Below, piece after piece: positions 59,853 to 64,000 of a stretch of DNA of 64,000 bases. A program made the translations under genes and the position numbers. The number at the start of each line of letters is the position of its first letter. Position 1 is the first letter of the stretch. The stretch is from Trichostrongylus colubriformis (Eukaryota > Nematoda > Chromadorea > Rhabditida > Trichostrongylidae): positions 22,813,686 through 22,877,685 of the forward strand of contig OZ022261.1 of the NCBI GenBank assembly GCA_963978905.1, written 5' to 3'. The notes under the pieces are model-generated. The model had not been told where the DNA came from. It did no database searches and saw nothing but the letters and a program-made list of their open reading frames with translations.

Positions 59853-61293
59853 CAAGGGGTGCCAAAAAAAGTAATTTTGGTCACGGCCCACATCCGCCTG
59901 TTATACAAAACATAGGAAAACGAAAGAAATGAAAGTATTGGGGCAAAATATTCTCGAAGTGTTCCTCTAAAAGCAGGAACAAGCTGAGCCCCACTACTTT
60001 CACTTTCATAAAAAATATGGAGCCTTCAAGCGGCGCAGTCGAGATTCAGAGCACCCACGGTATCAAGGTCCCCTTAAAACAGTGGAACCATGTTCCGTGG
60101 TAAGTCTTTTGTGGGAAGCTTCCTAAGTATTGGCCCTCCGGATCATGGAAGTCACAGAGCCCTCACTGCTTGGACAATGCTGCTATGACCCGAAGTATCA
60201 TTTTCATGCCCAAATCCGCCTCCGGAGGGGTTTCAGTGGTAAGTGCACGTTTTGGCTCTTGGAAGCGAAGGGCGCTGGGAACCCGAAAAAAACGGAATGT
60301 ACAAGAACACCACCCAATATGAATCCTCTCTCAGGTACCCGGAGTGAACGGACCTTAGCAAGGTGGTGAACGAAGGCGACAGAGTTTCGGATTTTGCCCA
60401 GCTGAGGTGACACATCTTGTTCACTCGGAATAAGCAACCGCTCCTGGTCGTCTAAAAGGCAGTACGGAGATTAGTGATAGAGTGAGGGCTGCTCTTTACT
60501 TTAGGTATGAGAATACCGGGCCGGAATTTGCCGAAGTTCGACTAATGTGGGGTTGAAAGTGGAGGAAAAAAAAATACTTTTTTCTGTCCACTTTCAACAT
60601 TGTATGTATTAGTCGGACTCCAACTAATTATGACGAGGTTTTTTAATTCCTAATATTGGGAGCAGACCTCATCCTATCAATATACTGCGTGAAAACCTTC
60701 TGCACGAGAGTAACGGAGCTCCTTCCGAGTGAACAAGATGTGTGACTTTAACTAAGCAAAATCTGAAATTTTGTCGCTCTCGTTCGCAACCTTGCTAAGG
60801 TGCGTTCACTCTGGGTACCTAAGGGGATTCATTGGGTGGTGTTCTTGAATATTCCGTTTTTCCGGCCTCCCCGCGCCCTTCGTTTCTAGGATCCAGAAGG
60901 TGCCATTACCACTGAACCCTACCCCCCCCCCCCCGGAGGCAGGTTTGAGGCATGAAAAATGATAATTCGAATCACAGCAGCATCATCGAGCAGCGAAGGC
61001 TTTGTGGCTTCCATGAACTGAAGGATCAGTCCTCAGGGAGCTTCCCACGAAAGACGTGCCCCGGTAGGTGGCTCTGCTGTTTTGGGCGGACCATAATGCC
61101 ATAGGTGCTCTATAGCCCGACTGTGCTCACTAAAGGTTCTTTATTTTCATGACGGTGGAAGTAGTGAGTTACAGCTTGTTCCTGCTTTTGGACGAACATT
61201 TAGCATATTTTGTCCCAACATTTGTATCTTTTTCTTTTATACTCCATTTTGTACACTTGGCCTTGAGCAAAATTACCTTTTTTTCAACCCCTG
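59853..61293. mobile_element. 1.44-kb palindromic Tc1/mariner-type foldback element
   Basis: TA-flanked ends (59851-59852, 61294-61295) CAAGGGGTGCCAAAAAAAGTAATTTTG and the reverse complement of CAGGGGTTGAAAAAAAGGTAATTTTG. Arms of about 700 bp mirror each other around 60575; paired blocks include CTTTTGGCTCTTGG / GCACGTTTTGG-like, GGTACC(C/T)AGAGTGAAC, ACACATCTTGTTCACTCGGA and, at the centre, GTCCACTTTCAAC with a T/A-run tip. A C-run of 14 lies at about 60923-60936. No long transposase frame was recognised. Confidence 0.78.
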
Positions 61294-61344
61294 TACAAGC
61301 GAGATGACAGTTACATTTCCGGTTTACCCATTCATAGTGAACGG

Positions 61345-61587
61345 GGGTGTGTACCCTTATGTCAGGGTCTCGTCTTTGCGTGTCACGAGCGAGGCGATGC
61401 GGATGAGCTAAAGTAAAGGCGCCGTGTCGCTGTGTCCCAAAACGATTACAAGTCAATTGTGTATGGCACCCCTGGCATTACTGAGAAATCGGTCTAGGAC
61501 CCAACTACAGCGGTGCGCATAGCTAGCACACACCGTATCGCACGACGCTCATTGTGATGCAAAATCCGGACGTAAGGACGCACACCC
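61345..61587 (+). mobile_element. MULE-like MITE, family A copy 4 (decayed flanks)
   Basis: Ends GGGTGTGTACCCTTATGTCAGG and CCGGACGTAAGGACGCACACCC; interior collinear with copies 1-3 (GAGCGAGGCGATGCGGATGAGC, GATTACAAGTCA, CACACCGTATCGCACG). The 9-bp flanks agree at only five positions (AGTGAACGG and GTTGAACAA), so this is the oldest copy or its flanks have changed. Confidence 0.8.
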
Positions 61588-64000
61588 GTTGAACAATCTT
61601 TTGAGCCCGAAACAGCATTCAACGAGCTTCATTGGTGTGAAGGTTAGGGCTAAAATCAGGTAAAAGCTTCATACTTATACAGACTGACGACTCTGGAAAT
61701 AGACTGATACAACTAAGCACTCATGTTGCTGTTTGCGACCCATTAGTAGGTGTGTAGCTGTCATAAAGAGGTGAGGTTGTGTTGACTTTGAGGCCTAACC
61801 ACGCTGTTTCAGGTTTTTCAGATATAAAAGCACGATCTGCAGATCTATGCTGACCAAGGAGGGGTGAAAAGCTCATGGCGGTTGCGAAGGTAGTACGGCC
61901 TCCTATAATTATGGTGCATCTGTGAAGTACTCACCTCATCTATCAATCTTTCAATTATACTTCGTAACGTCCGGCTCTCTAGTAATGGTATGCAACGTAT
62001 CATTTAAGAGGTTGAGTGGTATGTATGTCATCGCGCGTTTGGACGAAGCGTTTGTAGCTAACAATGAAAAACTTCCCTCGCATGGCGTCTGCTTCACAAT
62101 GTGATCAAGCAGCAAAATTGATACATTTAGTGACATTTGAATAAACCTCAAATTATAAGCTGTTTTTTCTCAAACACATCTGATACCAGTTGCTTGGTTT
62201 TCCTACAAATTTTGAACAAATTTACCTTCCTTGCTGTGAAAAACTTCAAAGGAATTCCTATAATCCACTGCTTAGCTGGTAATGTATGTAGTACTCATTC
62301 GAAAATTGTTTGACTTGTTTTTGAATTTCTCCCAAGTAGCAATACCGTGACATCCATCACTCGGCGCCCTACTCACGTATACTGAAGCCATTGCACCTGC
62401 GAAATTCTTCCGCACCAGTAACTCATTTGAGAAGAATGACAAACAAACCAAGGCGATTTCAAAATTGGCATCCAGTCTTTTTTCGATTACAGTGCCCGGG
62501 GAAGCACGGATAAGCGCTTTTGCGTTGGTCGCGTTGACAGTGTTGTAAATATGTAGCGGTGCATACCCTGTTAAATGGATTAAAGGTACACTTAAAATAA
62601 CACTGATGACAAAGGGCTGTGGTCGTCCTCATATCTGGTCCAGCCTAACGCTACTGCTTCAAGTCATTACCCTCGGCCTTGGTTCTGCTTAGTAGATTTT
62701 GCGGGGATCCCTTCCATCACAAGTGTTCTTTTTATCGGAAGAAGCAATCGTCAGCATATCCCCTGAGGCGATAATTAAATGAATGGCCATTACTAGAGTG
62801 CACCCGAAACACGGTTGCTATACTTGTAATTCGAAGAAATTTTAAGAGTTTTGAGCGATTTTTTGTGCGTTTGCTGTACAGGAAGAGATCTGCACGTGTT
62901 CAAACACTGCCGTTTATGGCACAACAAAACAATAGGAAATGTGCTAACCGTTTTCTCAAGTTCGAGTCGTACATCGGATTATTACCGGCTTTTTCTGAAA
63001 AAGGGACACAATTAAACACGATCACTGACGTCTCTAATTAGCAAGTTCATTCCTAGTTGTTCTATTTTTGGTCTAATGCTACAATGGTCAATCTAATAGT
63101 AATAATGTTGTTGCTAGTAGATTTGCATTCTACATGCATCTCGATGACGTTGTTTGCTCAATATATAGGTACCCTCCTCCTATGAGAATAGGTTTATGAA
63201 GCACAGGAAATTAAAGTAGATTCGAGTAAAACTAGTCTGCAGGAAAGTTTTTGGCGACGCTTGGAAATATTTCTGAAAACCTTGGAAACTTTAGGAGCTT
63301 TCATGGGTGGGTCATACAAAAAGGATCTCCATATATGTCGACTGATTCAGTTGGGTTTTCCAATCTCTGCACTTGCAACAAAAATTGCGACTTGTCAAGA
63401 TCGCCTTCAGCTACTTCTTTTCACAAGTAGCGATACTCTCGCTTAGAAACCCAGTGGAATACAAATCTATCTCTGATAAAACCCAAAGACCTCTCGTTAA
63501 TTGTAAGCTCATTCATGGAACGTGTGTGTGCTTGATGGAATGCCATGATGAAAAAGGGAATAAATTTACGTCAACGACTACTGAATCTCATCTTGATTTA
63601 TATAGAAAAAAAAAAACGAACCTGAAGACATCAGTTGTTAGTAGCGCCGTAAAAATTTGCTGATAATAAAATAACAGGCGATAGTGTTGCCTTCGATCGA
63701 AGAGAAAATAATACAGAGAAGGTTTTCGAGATGCTGAGGAATTCGCTAAAACGAAACCATCAGTACAAATGGCTGCTATAACTCTTTGTCTCGCGCAAAT
63801 GGCTAGTTTGTTTCTCAGGGCTCTCAAGCAGACATTGGATGAAAGAGCGGGAAAGGTTTCGATGAGCTATGAAGAGCTGAAGACAGAATGGAGTTGAACA
63901 GGTTTTCCCCTCCGCCCTAGTCCTGATAAACGTCACTATAGTAACCGACTTAGCACAGTTACACATGCTTTTCTCTGCTGCTGAAGCAAAACACTCGTCA
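61588..64000. other. Stretch without recognised gene
   Basis: Only short frames (up to 96 codons at 63373-63663) with no family character. A minus-strand AATTTCGCAG acceptor followed by GTGAGT near 62370-62395 looks exon-like, but the stretch between is about 20 bases and joins nothing. Confidence 0.3.

Noticed and set aside
60923..60936. C-homopolymer (and another near 29660) as a functional feature
   Set aside because: Simple mononucleotide runs; likely slippage or sequencing noise.

Overview
The window looks like nuclear DNA of a parasitic clade V (strongylid, hookworm-like) nematode. The basis is: genes split into many short exons with TTTCAG-type acceptors, acceptor sites 7-8 nt upstream of start codons as expected for spliced-leader trans-splicing, protein families closest in form to nematode orthologues, and degraded RTE-type retrotransposons of the kind common in these genomes. 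There are no bacterial operons, rRNA genes or CRISPR arrays. I worked by reading and splicing by eye; no alignment or search was run.

Two protein genes can be rebuilt fully. A profilin (5050-6717, plus strand, 4 exons, 133 aa) encodes an actin-monomer binder. A choline-transporter-like protein (SLC44/CTL family; 43101-23059, minus strand, 21 exons, 796 aa) spans about 20 kb because four of its introns are swollen by mobile elements. All of its exon phases join without a break. A third possible gene near 18.07-19.06 kb (plus strand) has good splice signals but could not be resolved.

Layout: 1-0.24 kb, tail of an RTE element. 0.24-5.0 kb, no recognised gene. 5.0-6.7 kb, profilin with an inverted SINE pair in intron 2. 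6.7-10.7 kb, nothing recognised. 10.7-17.3 kb, an island of non-autonomous DNA transposons: three copies of a MULE-like MITE with 9-bp target duplications, two TTA-flanked hairpin MITEs that share tips, an 800-bp palindrome and a SINE. 18-22.4 kb, the possible gene and small repeats. 23.06-43.1 kb, the CTL gene; its introns hold an RTE copy, a CR1/jockey-like LINE fragment, two roughly 1-1.8 kb palindromes (one carrying a nested Tc1-like MITE), a tandem repeat, a SINE and a mini-intron duplication. 43.1-64 kb, gene-poor and repeat-rich: a palindromic mariner remnant, a satellite-like repeat, a second SINE, a second Tc1-like MITE, another RTE copy, a 1.44-kb palindrome and a fourth MULE-like MITE.

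The two clear genes have unrelated housekeeping roles (actin dynamics; membrane transport) and no functional link is implied. The most distinctive feature of the window is the density of long inverted repeats (at least eight structures over 300 bp), several inside introns of a transcribed gene, where they would form double-stranded RNA. I did not find a convincing new multi-gene system.
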